Shown: positions 44,073-55,782 of the stretch, piece by piece
Layout: every line of letters begins with the position of its first letter
How positions within the stretch are numbered: the first letter of the stretch is position 1
NCBI GenBank assembly: GCA_029168955.1
Contig: JAPDOI010001158.1
Coordinates: 124,001-188,000 of the forward strand
Reading direction: 5' to 3'
From: Aplectana chamaeleonis
Taxonomy: Eukaryota > Nematoda > Chromadorea > Rhabditida > Cosmocercidae
DNA length: 64,000 nt
The notes under the pieces: model-generated
Database searches by the model: none
Seen by the model: only the letters and a program-made list of their open reading frames with translations
Told to the model about the DNA's origin: nothing
Position numbers and translations under genes: made by a program

Positions 44073-45385
44073 CATTTGGCAGAATACTGATATTGCGGAG
44101 CCTCATTGTAAATTGAATTTTTTCTGTCAAAAGAAGCTACAAGATCTGCAAAAGTTCGCAGAACGTGCTATGCACCAAAAGCTCACCAGATCAAAAGTCC
44201 AAGAACGATTTTTCACGTTTTTTTGGGACCGTGTTCTCGAAAATTTTCGTGAATTTTCGCAGATTTCGGAGCCTCGTTTGACAATAAAAATTTCAAGCTA
44301 TTATTATTGTATTGTAACAATTGTTGCAATAAGTATCAAATGACTACATAACCTCCATTTTATTTCACGACCAGCTTCCCCTCTATCAATTTTTCTATCC
44401 TAAACTGCCGAAAGTGAGCTGTCAGACGTCTAAATATTAGTGCGCGAAATTTGGAAATTTTCAAAGGAAATTTTCAAAATCTTGACGTCGGTTTATATTT
44501 GTCTGCCAAATCTGAATTTTCCACTTTTCATTTTACGATAGTGTGGTACTTTTTTTCGATTCATTTTATTTTTTTCTCGGGGAAATAAAATGGAGGCCCT
44601 TTTCTACGCCATTTTTCTTCTATCCAAAATCGGTACAAACCCGTCGCTCAAAATAACTACTTACAGTAGCTGTTAGAACAGACATTTCCCTTTAGAACAA
44701 CTTAGATGCGGACCAAAGACGAAAAGTTCTAACACTTGATGCGCAACTTCCAATAAAAAAAACGCTAAAGTTCTTATGTCAGGCAAAAAAAGCAAATGCT
44801 TCTGATAAATGAATAAAAACTTAATCAAAGCTAGCGTACCTGTAAGAAAATGAACATTTCGTGTATGGAAGAAACATCAGTTAAAAGGAATAGTTGAATA
44901 GTTGGAAGATAGAAGAAGGAATAAAGACGGAGTGGTGCTTAGTGTTGCAAATAATTTCGGCCGCTGCTGGCCATGAGCCAAGAGCAGCGGGGCGCTGATT
45001 AGCAATGGGGCGCGGCATCTCGGTGTCAGGCGGCTTGTTACGTGCCTTGACCTGAATCTGATTTTTCTACCTGGTTCTTATGATCTTTTTCCTAAGGTGG
45101 AGGAACTATCCCCTTTTTTCACATATAAGAAACATTCGGTAACGCAAATTATTGGCTTTTTCGTGAATTCATCCCATTCATTCGAGAATTAAGATCATTT
45201 GTGCTTTTCCAAAGGTGGAAAAAACTTCCCGAGCAAACGGCCAGTTTTAGATGATGATATATTTGCGATTTCTCTCGCGAATAATGCCTGATTTCTCTTG
45301 AGTATTACTCGAAAACTTTCAATAATAACTTTCAAAGTAGCAACCGAATTATTTTCACGGTGCGAATTGAAAACGAATGAAAGAT
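44073..45385. other. Intergenic, no gene recognised
   Basis: AT-rich apart from a short GC-rich patch at 44955-45040. No motif or repeat I can name. Confidence 0.3.
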
Positions 45386-45394
45386 AAATAAATA

Positions 45395-45479
<85 letters not shown>
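45386..45479. repeat. AAT/AAAT microsatellite
   Basis: A short AAAT run followed by about 28 copies of AAT. A perfect run of this length is probably polymorphic. Confidence 0.95.
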
Positions 45480-45480
<1 letters not shown>

Positions 45481-45699
45481 GAGAATAATTGAAAATTATA
45501 AAATTATAAATAATATGATTAATATTAATTCTTATTTAGAAGAACCAATGAATGATTAGTCGGACTAATATGTTATGCAGCGTGCGTGACAACTTAAGCA
45601 GAAGTGACATCATTTGTGAACGTGTTCTGAATCTTCTTGAGTTAAAGACAACGGACTAAAAGTCGCGCCGCCCTTCCTCTCTGCCGCTGATTTTGCGAT

Positions 45700-45955
45700 G
45701 CACGCGGTCCGACCGTCGTTTCTGGTCGCGGTTCGACCGCGTCCAAGCGCGGCTCGACCGCCGGTAAAACATGAGCGCGGTCGGAATGCGCTTCAACCGC
45801 CGCATTGTCGCGGTCAGCTTAATTCAAATAGTTGCCCGCGGTCAGGTTTTCTCTTTGTCTGAGTCTGAAGCGAGTTATGACGAAGCGGCGCTTTGTGCGC
45901 GCAAAAAACGCCGCAAAACACCGTTTTTGCAAAAAATATGCGCAGTACTGTACTG
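45700..45955 (-). repeat. GTACTGCGCAT-family repeat with CGCGGTC tract
   Basis: On the minus strand it starts AGTACTGCGCATATTTTTTG, runs through AAAGCGCCGCTTCGTCATAA (as at 26491-26580) and AGAAAACCTGACCGCG (as at 39406), then enters loosely repeated CGCGGTCCGACC phrases. It links the three GC-rich arrays of the window to one repeat family. Confidence 0.7.
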
Positions 45956-46016
45956 TCGCCGTGTCACAGCAATGGAAAAATTGAATATTGTGCTGTGATA
46001 AAATTCTTTTTTTTTG

Positions 46017-47062
46017 GAAGGTGTAGCATCAAAAGAAACTCACGAACGAATGTTAAAAGTGTACAATGATTGTTCACCTACAATTAGAACAGTAGAAAGA
46101 TGGGTTGCTGAATTTGAACGTGAGAAGCCTTAAAGACGATCCACGTGAAGGACGTCCAAAAAGCGCATCAACACCAGAAATCATGGCCAAAATACAGGAT
46201 ATGGTTTTGGAAGATCGTCGATTGACAGAGAGAGATTTAGTAGAGGCTCTACACATCTCATTAGGCAGTATAAGCCATATTTTAAGTGAAATTTTGGGTT
46301 TTAGAAAGCTGTGTGCACAATGGGTGCCGCATTCGTTAACAATGGAACAAAAACACATTCGAATGCGACTTTCTCAATGAGAGTTGGAGCGTCTTAAAAA
46401 GGATAAAGTGGATTTTGTGCGTCGATTCATCACTATGGATGAGACTTGGTTCTATCACCATGATCCTGAATCAAAACAAGAGGCTAAAAAATGGTGTGAA
46501 CTTGGTCGCTCGGCTTCGAAACGAGTTCGTGTCCGGAAATCGGCCAAGAAGGTTATGGCATCACCTTTTTTGGGATGAGAAAGGAACTTTATTGTGGATT
46601 ACTTGCAAACTGGTGGACAATTAAAACAATTAATTCTGAATATTTTTGCAAACTTTTGATCAAGTTGAAGGAAAAAATTCGTAACAAAAGACCCGGTTCG
46701 CAGAAGAAAAAAATCCTTTTCATCAGCACAATGTACCGTGTCACAAGAGCATTTTGACAAGGGCTAAAATCCGTGAATTAAAGTTCGAAGTGTTAGAGCA
46801 TCCACCGTTTTAACCAGATTTGACCCCCAGCGACTTCCATTTGTTCCCAGAACTCAAAAAGTTTATGCGTGGCAAGGGTTTTCCATCAAATGAAGAGGTT
46901 GGAGGATCGTTGGAGCAAGTGTATCAATATTCAGGGAGATTATACTGGATAATAAATGCATTTCGAGCCATAAAATTGTGTTTTTCTTATCGAACGACAA
47001 AACTACTTTGGAATCCGTGTAGTTGGACGGAATATGTAGTGAGATCGAGATCCAATTTTTTT
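46017..47062 (+). pseudogene. Decayed mariner (DD34D) transposase
   Basis: A mariner transposase can be followed across three frames. The helix-turn-helix part includes TVERWVAEFE and DDPREGRP, then ITMDETWFYHHDPESK with the first catalytic Asp (codon 46438). HQHNVPCHKS follows, where the second catalytic Asp is His (codon 46727), and then DLTPSDFHLFPELKKF with the third Asp (codon 46832). The second and third positions are 34 residues apart, the mariner spacing. Breaks: the N-terminus is missing before 46017, there is a frame change near 46130, a TGA at 46378, a frame change near 46575 and further stops. Terminal inverted repeats were not found. The protein would be inactive. Confidence 0.92.
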
Positions 47063-48122
47063 TGAGTTTACCGTATTTACCAAAAAAAACTTCTCGGTAA
47101 AAAGTTTCGCTAGAAAAATAACCCAAAAAGATTTTCCGCACACTTCTGATGGCAACGGATAATGCAGGAGAACTAAACTCAAGGAAATTGATGGCGAATA
47201 TTTTTTGTTGTTGTTCGAAAGGTACAAATAGACTTTTTTCTAATTTTTCTCATTTTTATTTGAGGACTTTTATCCCCTCACAACTTCCATTACACAGGCT
47301 AGGCCCAGTCGAAACGCCGACTTTGGACCGGGACTATGTCAAAGGTTATTTCTGCTTTCCTTTTTTCCTCTTTCTTTTTACGCATTTTATGACTTTCCCT
47401 CGAACCTACTCGCGGAATCGCTCCCTCTATTCCAAAACTTTAGGAAACGATTAAGGCTTCAAGAGACATGAACTTGTCCCTCGAAAACCCACAAAAATTT
47501 TAGCCAAAAATAGGCTTCTCGACACTTTCATGGCTTCGCCCAGAAACAAATCGATGCTACTAACATTGAAGTCATTAACATTCCAGCAACACTGTGCTTG
47601 CTTCAGAATTGCCCCCCCCTATACTGATGTTGAAAAAGGGCGAGATGGGGGGAGATGAAAGATGGACTCTCACTCACACTACTAGCTCAGTCGATAGCCA
47701 TATCAAATGAGCAATGCATTCTGCGCTTCGCCTCCTCTCCCCCAGGCGATGTGTTGACTGGAAAACATTTTTTTATTTGCACTCAGAAAAACTCTCCGAG
47801 AAATCACTGGAGCCCAGACTTCCTACCCTCAATCTATTTTCTCTGACTATGAGATGAAGTCGTGGTAACTCACACGCAGCTGGCTTCATCGCAATTTCGT
47901 ATGTTACCACCATAATAGTCCTCGAAAACGCTCTCAAACGCTGTGTTGCACATAACTCTTTAGCCTGGATGATTATGAAGTGTAATTTTTTTCAAAAAGA
48001 ACATCTGCCAAAGCAACCCTTAGTAACTTTTTGTCCTATTTTTGATGACTGAGGCCGAAAAGTTGGGGTTCATGAACAGTTTACAGCTGACAACATCGAA
48101 ACTGATCGTGTATCTATGCCTC
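47063..48122. other. Intergenic, no gene recognised
   Basis: AT-rich with C-runs near 47611 and short unsupported frames. Nothing else noted. Confidence 0.3.
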
Positions 48123-48625
48123 TTAAAGGCACAGAGCACCCAGAAAATTATTTTCTAGTTTTTTATGCTGATCTTCGGGAGAGTCACACGCTGATCACAG
48201 TGGTATCTCTGAAATCGTCCAATACCCCTATGAACAGAGTTATGGCTTCTCAAAGATGCCTATATTCTGAGGGTGAACAAATTGGTGGACGAGTTGTCTC
48301 GGGACTGTATTTCTCCTCATTCGTAATCGTTGCGTGAGAGCGAGCCAGGATATAGAGACAGTCCAGCGATGGACTGAAGAACGAAGACTTCTTGGGAATT
48401 TATCAATCCATCTAGCCGCTATCGAGTTCGAAAATCTGGTAGGGGGTGTGGCTCGTGATGGTGAGCGAAGAAGGTCGGGCCTGTGGGGTCTGTGGTGGTC
48501 GATTATATCTCGCTCATTTGGAGGGATTGAGATCTCGCACTTCAAAAGTGTTATATAGGAGGGGTCCGCTACACAATCAAATAAAAATCTCGAATTTCAT
48601 GTCTGAGGGTGTACGGTGACTTCAG
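48123..48625 (+). mobile_element. TTAA-type MITE, relative of family A
   Basis: Starts TTAAAGGCACAGAGCACCC. It carries GAACAGAGTTATGGCTTCTC and GTGGACGAGTTGTCTCGGG, and ends with a diverged GAGGGTGTACGGTGACTTCA. The layout parallels family A and the ends match the fragments at 1-36 and 14800-15077. Confidence 0.65.
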
Positions 48626-49415
48626 GATCTTCCAATCGCTTCGCACCAGGGATCAGCGAAATCCTGATGTCCGAATCCCGATGGTTTTGAGCCTTCCGAT
48701 TTACGAAAAAAAAAACCGAAATTGAGGAAGAAGTCGGGAATTTCATCGAGATCATAATTCTTTAAGCTTTCCCTACCAAATCCACAGGGGGCTATTACGG
48801 GCGCTAAATTCGAATTCGAGGTCCATCTTCACTTTTCACGAAGCCAGGGTTGATTGGGTTTACATGAAAATTATTCAGTAAAGAAGGATGAGCCCGAGTT
48901 TTTTGGAAGGTACAGTCACTAGGCGAGGGTCAAGAATTCCGCTGAAGGAGTTTCAAGTTTCCGAAATTCAGAAAAAAATATCCGCTCATCTCTGCTACAA
49001 ATACATTGTGTTTGTCGTAACGCGAACTCCGACGGCCAGTCATACACTGCTCGGGGGGAAACTGTTTGCTCATCAGGGAGGAAGCTTCATGAAGCTGTTC
49101 AGCACCCCCAAAAGTGCAACTTTGGTCAAAATTCGGGTGCAGACTCACGAGGTTCACCCACTGTTTTGAACTGATAATTGTACAAATTTCTCTCGTCATT
49201 CAGCAGTGTGAAACGTTCACAAAATTTCTGGCAACTACGTATCACTAGGATCCATGCCGACGTTATTACGGCTAAGTTCCAAATCGATGGTATTTTTTTC
49301 GTCGATTACTGATCGTTATTTTGAAAATCGATGAAAAAGGCGAGAACCGAATTTTCAAAAAAAACGATCGATAATTGTCGAAAAGTACTATTGATTGAGG
49401 ACTTGGCCATAATAC
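48626..49415. other. Intergenic, degraded dispersed repeat
   Basis: Contains GGGGGCTATTACGGGCGCTAA and GTTCAGCACCCCCAAAA phrases of the old AATAACCCC family. No gene. Confidence 0.35.
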
Positions 49416-49907
49416 TTAAAGGCAGTGTCCGCGATAAAAACCATGTCTGATTTTTTGGTGGAGATCGGCAGCTGCGGGGCCTAGCGAAACCCTAACGTTG
49501 AAAAAACTAAGAAAAATGAGCTCGGAACGATCCCCTCCGGCCCCAAAGCTGGACACCCGTCAGCTCGTCACCCCCAGATGCACTTTCCACGCCCACCGAC
49601 GTGAACAAATGAATGCTCGAGATTGTGAGATGAGCGATGATTTCCGATCAATAGCCCCGTTCTTCCCTTCATTCTCGACTTCTCTCTTTACTAAGGTCAT
49701 TTCGCATACATCGGCTGCAAAAGACGGAAGTTACAAGCCTCGGACAACTCGTCCACAATGTTTCCCTAGCTCAATTTTTGAGGGACCATAGCTCTGTTCC
49801 TAGAAAGTCTTGTACGGTTCCAAAAACATCATTGGAATCAGCGTGGGCCGTCTTCAAGATAGGCGGAAAAGCAGAAAAACGATTCTTATCGTGAACACTG
49901 CCTTTAA
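49416..49907 (-). mobile_element. TTAA-type MITE, family A, copy 3
   Basis: Full-length copy inverted relative to copies 1 and 2. It starts TTAAAGGCAGTGTCCGCGA and ends TTATCGTGAACACTGCCTTTAA on the plus strand. Landmarks such as GATCGGCAGCTGCGGGGCCT match the complement of 2350-2375. Confidence 0.88.
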
Positions 49908-51109
49908 CTCAGGAGTTTCGAGGCCTAAAGCTCACGGATAAGTCAGAGAAGACTGAAGCGGTAAAATCACAAAATCAGCTAAAAATCATTCGTTACGCTC
50001 TGTCGAAAATTTTCGCAAACGCTGTCATCTATGTATGTATTTGACCCTGTGTATAGTTTTTGCAAGTCCCAACATCCTAATATGGGTTTGGACGGCGTCC
50101 GATCATAACTCTGAGCTTAGTCAGCTGAATAAATGCTCTCCGCGTGTTTGGGTGCTTTTTGCCAACACTCACATACATTCGACATTCGCACCTGCTCTCC
50201 TAGTGTCATCGATTTCATACCCCCATGCATTACATATGAGTTATGTTGTTAACCCAAGGTTTTCAATTGACGAAAATCATTTTAGGTCGGTTTCCTTCCT
50301 GACTGCCCTCAACAGAATTCCTTCCCGGAACCCCACGCGGAATTTCACAGCCCATTAATCTGACCCTAAAGACCCATTGCTAGGAGAACGTTTTTATCCG
50401 TGGGATACACACGGCAACACAAGAAGGAACCGTGGTTGAAAACACTTCACAAGGCTACTACGTAAACCTCCGAACACAGTCCTGTACATGACTCATGTGT
50501 TCCTCTATTAGCACTTCATTATTCATGTCAAGACAGAAAAAAACTTTTTAACGATTCTTAGAGTGGCCCTATGATGCTGACTAAGGCCATTTTGAGGTGA
50601 CTTAGAGTTCCTACTAGAAATTTCGAATTTTCGGGTGCATTGCACTCGATAGGTGAGTGGGCGTAGCCATTTTTCACTTTTTCCGCTGGAATGATCCGAC
50701 TTTTTTAGAAATAATCCGCTTTTTTTCAATTGGGGTTTGTAAACACAATATTTCCATGAATCGAATATTCTAAACACCGGATAACTCAAATTTCCGAGCA
50801 ATTTGGGTACTCGATAAACACAACCAAATAATAAAAATTTTTGATAGAACTGAACACTTGAAAAATTCAATATTTCGGCTTCTCGAACAAACGGAATACA
50901 TGCAAAAATTAGCAAATTGGTTTTCCAAATATACTGATTATTCCAAAAAATGAACCACTCAATTAAAATTTTTGAATAACTCGATTGCTCGAAAGAAAAA
51001 GAAAAACTCAATTTTTTTTTCAAATCAATCAAAAAGAAAAATAGTATATATTCGAGTCCAAACCGAATCTGAAAATCGAACAACATGGGTCTTCGAATGT
51101 AGCGGTATC
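49908..51109. other. AT-rich intergenic; the longest open frame here is not accepted
   Basis: A 261-codon minus-strand frame (50523-51308) is the longest in the window. Its first part is translated from the GAAATAGCCGCG repeat and the rest is a Phe/Ile/Lys/Ser-rich string with no motif. The DNA carries many degenerate ATTCGAATATTC-like phrases. I treat it as non-coding. Confidence 0.4.
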
Positions 51110-51490
51110 TCTGAGAGTTTCGACCGAGAAATAGCCGCGAAATGCCTGCTTGCCGCGTAATAGCCGCGAAGTAGCCGCCAAATAACGCTCGCCGCGAAAT
51201 ACCCGCGAAATAGCCTAGAAATAGCCGCCAAATAATGCTCGCCGCGAAATAGCCCTTGGCCCCGCCCAACCGCTGGAGGCCCCAGGTGGTGGCTCGGCGA
51301 GCCGGCAACAGTTGCGTCTTGGTTAATTTTGTTCACTTTTGAATATTTCTCGGTTATATCTCGGCTATTTCTCGGTTACTTCTTGTCCGTTCCGTGAGAA
51401 GCCGCGAAATAGCCGGGAAATAGCCCACCAGGAGCCGCTGCGCAGGCTGATGGGCTATTTCGCGGCTATTTCACGGCCAAAACTCTCATA
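51110..51490. repeat. GAAATAGCCGCG repeat cluster with inverted ends
   Basis: Many copies of AAATAGCCGCGAAATAGCC-type phrases. The ends are inverted: CTCTGAGAGTTTCGACCGAG at 51110 versus CTATTTCACGGCCAAAACTC at 51465-51486. The centre holds CGGTTATATCTCGGCTATTT in the opposite orientation. Probably a MITE expanded internally by short tandem repeats. Confidence 0.7.
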
Positions 51491-52055
51491 GATCTTTCTA
51501 AAAAATTCATTAACTCAAATTCTTGAATGAATCGAATATTCGGAAATCCTTTCCAAGTGGTTTGGTTCCTAGAATTGTTTAATAATCAGAATAAAGACCT
51601 ATCTATACTCGCGAAAAAATAAGACAAGGCGGAAAAGCGAATTCTTGAAGTGCATCCGGAAAATTTGAGGCAACACTGGAATATGTTGAATATTCGAAAA
51701 ACCGCATGGTTCACTATTCATATTGAAGGAATGTCTCGAAAAAAAATTAATTAAACAAATCATTGCGGTTACAGGAAAAAGTCAAATATCCAAGAAAACC
51801 AAGTTCGAAATCGATTCAAATCAAGAACATTTTAGTGACCGGAAGTTCGAAATTTTACACAAAGATTCGAAAAAGTGACAAAATTTGATTTTTGGATCGA
51901 TCCAAGTATTTGAAAGCAGGATTAAGATTCTGAATGAATCGAGTGGCCCAAAAACTATGTACTAATCACAATTCTAGAACGATTCGAATGTTGAAAATCC
52001 TTTTTTTTAACTAAGTGTACGACTTACTCGTTTCATTCTTAGTTCTGGTAATTCA
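51491..52055. other. AT-rich, degenerate TCGAAT-containing repeats
   Basis: Loose recurrence of AATCGAATATTCGG, GTTCGAAAT and GATTCGAA phrases without a fixed period. It continues the composition of 50700-51100 on the other side of the GAAATAGCC cluster, suggesting that the cluster was inserted into an older block. Confidence 0.4.
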
Positions 52056-52638
52056 CCTACTCAGAAAACCGCCGCATTCAATGCGTGTCAAGTATGCATT
52101 CAACTCGAGTGACCACACCCATCGAAAGGCTCCATCACAGGGGTACGTGCTCCAAACAGCAGCACGTGCTGCAAAATTTCTTAGCAGGAGCATGTGCCGC
52201 GAAATTCAATCGCAGTAGTACGTGCTGTAAGGTACTCCAGCGCTACCGTTGCAGCACACAGACGCAACGCGGCTGGCACACCGATGTGCGACGCGGCCAG
52301 CTCGCCGAGCACCATCTGGGGCCGTCAGCGGATGCAGCGGAGCGGGTAAAGTACCGCAAAAATGGGTAATTAAACCGGCGAAGCTGCCGACCTCTCAGTT
52401 TCGTCTCAGGAGGGCATCGTATACTTTCCTTTTCTGGATAATCGTTTTGTCATCGAGTTGAATGTGTATCATGCACGCATTGAACTGCTTGTTTGTTGGG
52501 GCACGTGCTGTAATTTGGAACACAATAGTAGCACGTGCTCCCCTAGCAGCACGTTCCCTGACTGTGCTCGAAACCACATTGTCTTCGAGTTGAATGCATA
52601 TTCGACACGCATCGAATGCGGCGATTGCCTGAGTAGTA
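52056..52638. mobile_element. MITE with CTACTCAG ends and CACGTG dyads
   Basis: Inverted ends of about 50 bases: CTACTCAG....CGCCGCATTCAATGCGTG on the left, mirrored at 52590-52636, with a further partial internal copy at 52455-52485. Perfect GCAGCACGTGCTGC (52159-52172) and several GCACGTGCT phrases lie just inside both ends. Confidence 0.75.
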
Positions 52639-52766
52639 GCGATCTAGGGTCCATTTAGCCCTCTCAGCAGGTAACCCATCCTTCTCCAAGGCTTACCAGG
52701 GGTGGTAGTGATTGGGTGTTTAACGCGAAATAACCGCCAACTTTTGTATGCAAATTTGAGACCAGA

Positions 52767-52976
52767 GGCCGGATTCATCAACGATAAAACCGTGGTTTCA
52801 GGGTATAAATTGCTCCGCGGGGTAAATTTTTGCGATTCATCAGAAAATAAACCCCGATTTTTAGGGTCTATATGGGAGTATCCGATACATACGTTTGAGG
52901 TTTATTTTGGGGTATGGAGTGGAGTTATTTAAACTCGGGGTATAAATTACCCCAAATTTCGTTGATGAATCCGGCC
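52767..52976. mobile_element. Short MITE, GGCCGGATTCATCAACG ends
   Basis: A 210-bp unit with 17-18 bp near-perfect inverted ends, and inner inverted phrases GGGTATAAATT and GGGGTAAATTT. The phrases CCAGGGGTGGTAGTGATTGG (52697) and CCAGGGGTGATAGTTAATGG (52977) flank it as a direct repeat. Confidence 0.75.
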
Positions 52977-53122
52977 CCAGGGGTGATAGTTAATGGGTTT
53001 GAAAACGAGACTAAACCGTGAGCTGACAGAGAACATGAAAATAGAGTGTGAATGAAGAAAAAGATGGACAGATTCCAAAACAAGTCCTCCGAAGGAGTTT
53101 TCGATAGCTATCAAGCTTTCTC

Positions 53123-53198
53123 TTCATTCACACCCTCTTTACATCTTCTCTCTCAGACCATTCATTCACACACTCTTTACATCCTCTCTGCCAGACCA
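53123..53198 (+). repeat. Two tandem 38-bp units
   Basis: TTCATTCACACCCTCTTTAC and TTCATTCACACACTCTTTAC begin successive units at 53123 and 53161, both ending in CAGACCA. Confidence 0.8.
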
Positions 53199-54242
53199 TT
53201 TACGACTTTTCGTTAGATCCACTAACTACCTCCCCAGATTTTCTAGCTGCGATGTCGGGAAACATTCAGTAGTTGATCACCCTTTCGGAATCCTGCAAAC
53301 ATTTTACTTGCTAAACATAGAAAACCGTTCAAACATTTGTTCCTCCCTTTACCCTGACCGATTCACAGAGTAATGAGCTTGGCGCCAGGTTAATGTGTCG
53401 TCTGCGAACTGGTTGGTCTCCGACAACATAGACCACCCTCATCATGCCGGCCATGTGGAGGCGGCTCATCGTTCAATTGGATTTCCACAGCCTCGTAAAG
53501 CCGGTGGTGCTCATCGATTTCTGGCAAGGTCGTTCAGAATTAGCCCCCGTCCATCCAGCCCAAGCATGATTCATCCCTCGCGGCCGTTGGTCAGGTCCAC
53601 CCCGCCCCCACCTACAAGTCACTTCTCGTGCTTCACCTTGCTTGGTACCGCCTCCTTTTAGAAAAAGCCGCATTCACGTGGGAGGGGAATTTGGACTCGT
53701 TCTTTTCCATGCTTTTGGCATAGGGTCGGACAGATTTCGTTTCGATCAAGACAGTCTTCAGACTATTCATCATATCTTCACTTACAGAATTTGTCTCAAG
53801 CTCTTGACAACTGAAAAGGATTGAAAAACTCTTCTGCTTTTCCTGTACTCGACTTTGTGTATATTTTCCGAATTTTCCATTCTTCTAGCATTTGCGCTAA
53901 TCAAAAAGTAATTTCTTTTTAATACTCACCGAATATTTTGCTAAGCAGAAGTTTACAAATATTCTCTATTTCGGAGTGAAATCTGTTTCCATTGATCGCA
54001 TGCGTGTGTGCGCGTGTGCCCCGTCTCCCTCTCCCCCACGCTTCCTCACTGTCTCTCGTCTCGCTCCGCATACGCTTGCGAAGAAACAGAATCAACTTGA
54101 ACTTAAAAAACCACAATAGAGTTTTTTTCTTTAATTGGCTTCTTCGAAATAGAGGATACGTGAGCCTTTCGACTATTCGAAACTTTGATTGGTTATTGAT
54201 TAGTTACGGCGATCGAGAGTGTTGTATTTACGCGTGGGGACC
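53199..54242. other. Intergenic, no gene recognised
   Basis: At about 54000-54080 the phrase TGCGCGTGTGCCCCGTCTCC and CTCGCTCCGCATACGC match, loosely, 20935-21005 and 18345-18380, marking a dispersed repeat. No coding signal. Confidence 0.35.
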
Positions 54243-55110
54243 ATAGGTTCGTTGGGGTGGAGACAGCGGTCAGAGAGGTGAGGGTTGTTTACGATACCTG
54301 AGTGGGGAATGGTTAAGGTTCCCTATAGACTTGCAAGGAAAATTTGACGTTTTCTCGATCCTCTTTTTATTGCATTTAATTTTGATGCATTTTTTTCGTT
54401 AGATGACTTCCTTTTGAAATTCACAATTCTTAATTATATGATCTGCCTAGGTCATGAAAAATTTCCTTCAAGCTGTCTTGGAGTCAAAATTTTTCAGAAA
54501 TTTTTTTTCTGAAAAACTTTGACTCCGAAAATTCTGAAAAACTACCCGTTCTTCGCTCATAAAATTTTGCCCATCAAAGCGAATCCTTGGACGGAGCTGT
54601 GTCCAAAGTCTCCATGGCATTTTGCGTCGAATATTGTTTTCAATTTGAGGAAAATACGTTTCCAGTCTCTTAGCCGATTTCAAATTACGAAGAAACTTTC
54701 TTTCACCAAAAGCAATATCAGTTTTTCGTCCATAACCTTTTAATACTAAAAGATAGCCTTTTGGTGAAGGTTGTTTTCGGAATCCCCATAAAATTCTGCA
54801 TCGATTATAAAGTGCGTTTTTTTCGCCTGAAATTATCGGTTTTTCGTCCATAACCCTTTTGTGTTTGGAGATAGATCTCTGGTGAGGGCTGTTTTCCGAA
54901 TCTCCATGGGATTCTGCGTCGATTAGTGTTCCAAGTTTGGAAAAATATTTTCTCGATCCTTCAGCCTTATTCATTTTACGAAACACCGGTTTTTCGCCTA
55001 TAAGTCTTTAACCGTTGAAGATAGGGTTCTTGTAAAGGTTGTTATCAGAATCAGCGTAAAATTGCGCGTCGACTCATATATCGGGTTCCTAACTTCGCTT
55101 ACTCTATAAG
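54243..55110 (-). repeat. Inverted copy of the tandem array block
   Basis: Reverse complement of the 42465-43335 block. It begins with AGGTTCGTTGGGGTGGAGAC (complement of 43316 onward) and ends AGCCAGCCAGGTCGG with TCGGGTTCCTAAC. Landmarks at 54623, 54798, 54915 and 55065 are spaced 175, 117 and 150 bases. A 172-codon minus-strand frame across it is a by-product. Confidence 0.75.
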
Positions 55111-55539
55111 CCAGCCAGGTCGGCATCGACATTCAGAGCATTTTTTAAAGTTCCTCAAGGCACCTGTTCAGATCAAAAACGACAAATATGCATTTTTTTG
55201 GATTTCAAAGATTGAAACAGTTTTGCCTCAAACTCCGTCCTGGGGGTCGGCAATTTAGGGCGCTGAACACGAATATGAGGTTCCTTAGTTGGTTTTCTGG
55301 AGGGCTTCTTCAAGTTATGGTCAGTAAAGTATCATTTATCCACAGTAACCTATCGTAATCTTTTGAAAAAAAAACGAACAAGGCCTTGTGTTCTTTCGCT
55401 CCCCAGCAAAGTTTGGGCTAAGAATGTTCCAATCTTTAGAACCCGAAATTCTATATTTTTGGTCGTTTTTTATCTATCCATTTGCATTAGGTATACCGGT
55501 TTTCAGAAATCCTCTTTATGTTGGGATCAGTCCCTATCT

Positions 55540-55782
55540 ATAGTCTATCTGAATGAGACTGTCCTCCCATGCGGTTGGCGTACGTGTCGAGCTGTCGTCG
55601 CCAAGGCATTTTTTTTTTGAAAAGAGCCTTTTCACGGCTTCAAACCGCAGACTGGATCATTATTCACTATTCGCCTCATATTCCTGCCAGTTTATTTACA
55701 AATCTGAAATATGGCTTCGCGACGGCCGCTCGACACGCACGTCGACCGCGTGGGCGGCCAATCCCTTCGGACGGACTGTACA
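55540..55782. mobile_element. MITE of the GCGTGTCGA family
   Basis: The left end (AGTCTATCTGAATGAGACTG, then CATGCGGTTGGCGTACGTGT) is mirrored on the right (ACGCACGTCGACCGCGTGGG, ACGGACTGTACAT). It is related to 34500-34734 and 62985-63228. Frames on both strands are not genes. Confidence 0.7.

Noticed and set aside
50523..51308. Longest open frame in the window (261 codons, minus strand)
   Set aside because: Its first part is translated repeat (GAAATAGCCGCG) and the rest is AT-driven, Phe/Ile/Lys-rich sequence with no domain, signal or conserved motif.
54468..54986. 172-codon minus-strand frame
   Set aside because: It lies entirely in the diverged tandem array; its internal repetition reflects the DNA period and the frame is not kept in the inverted block at 42-43 kb.
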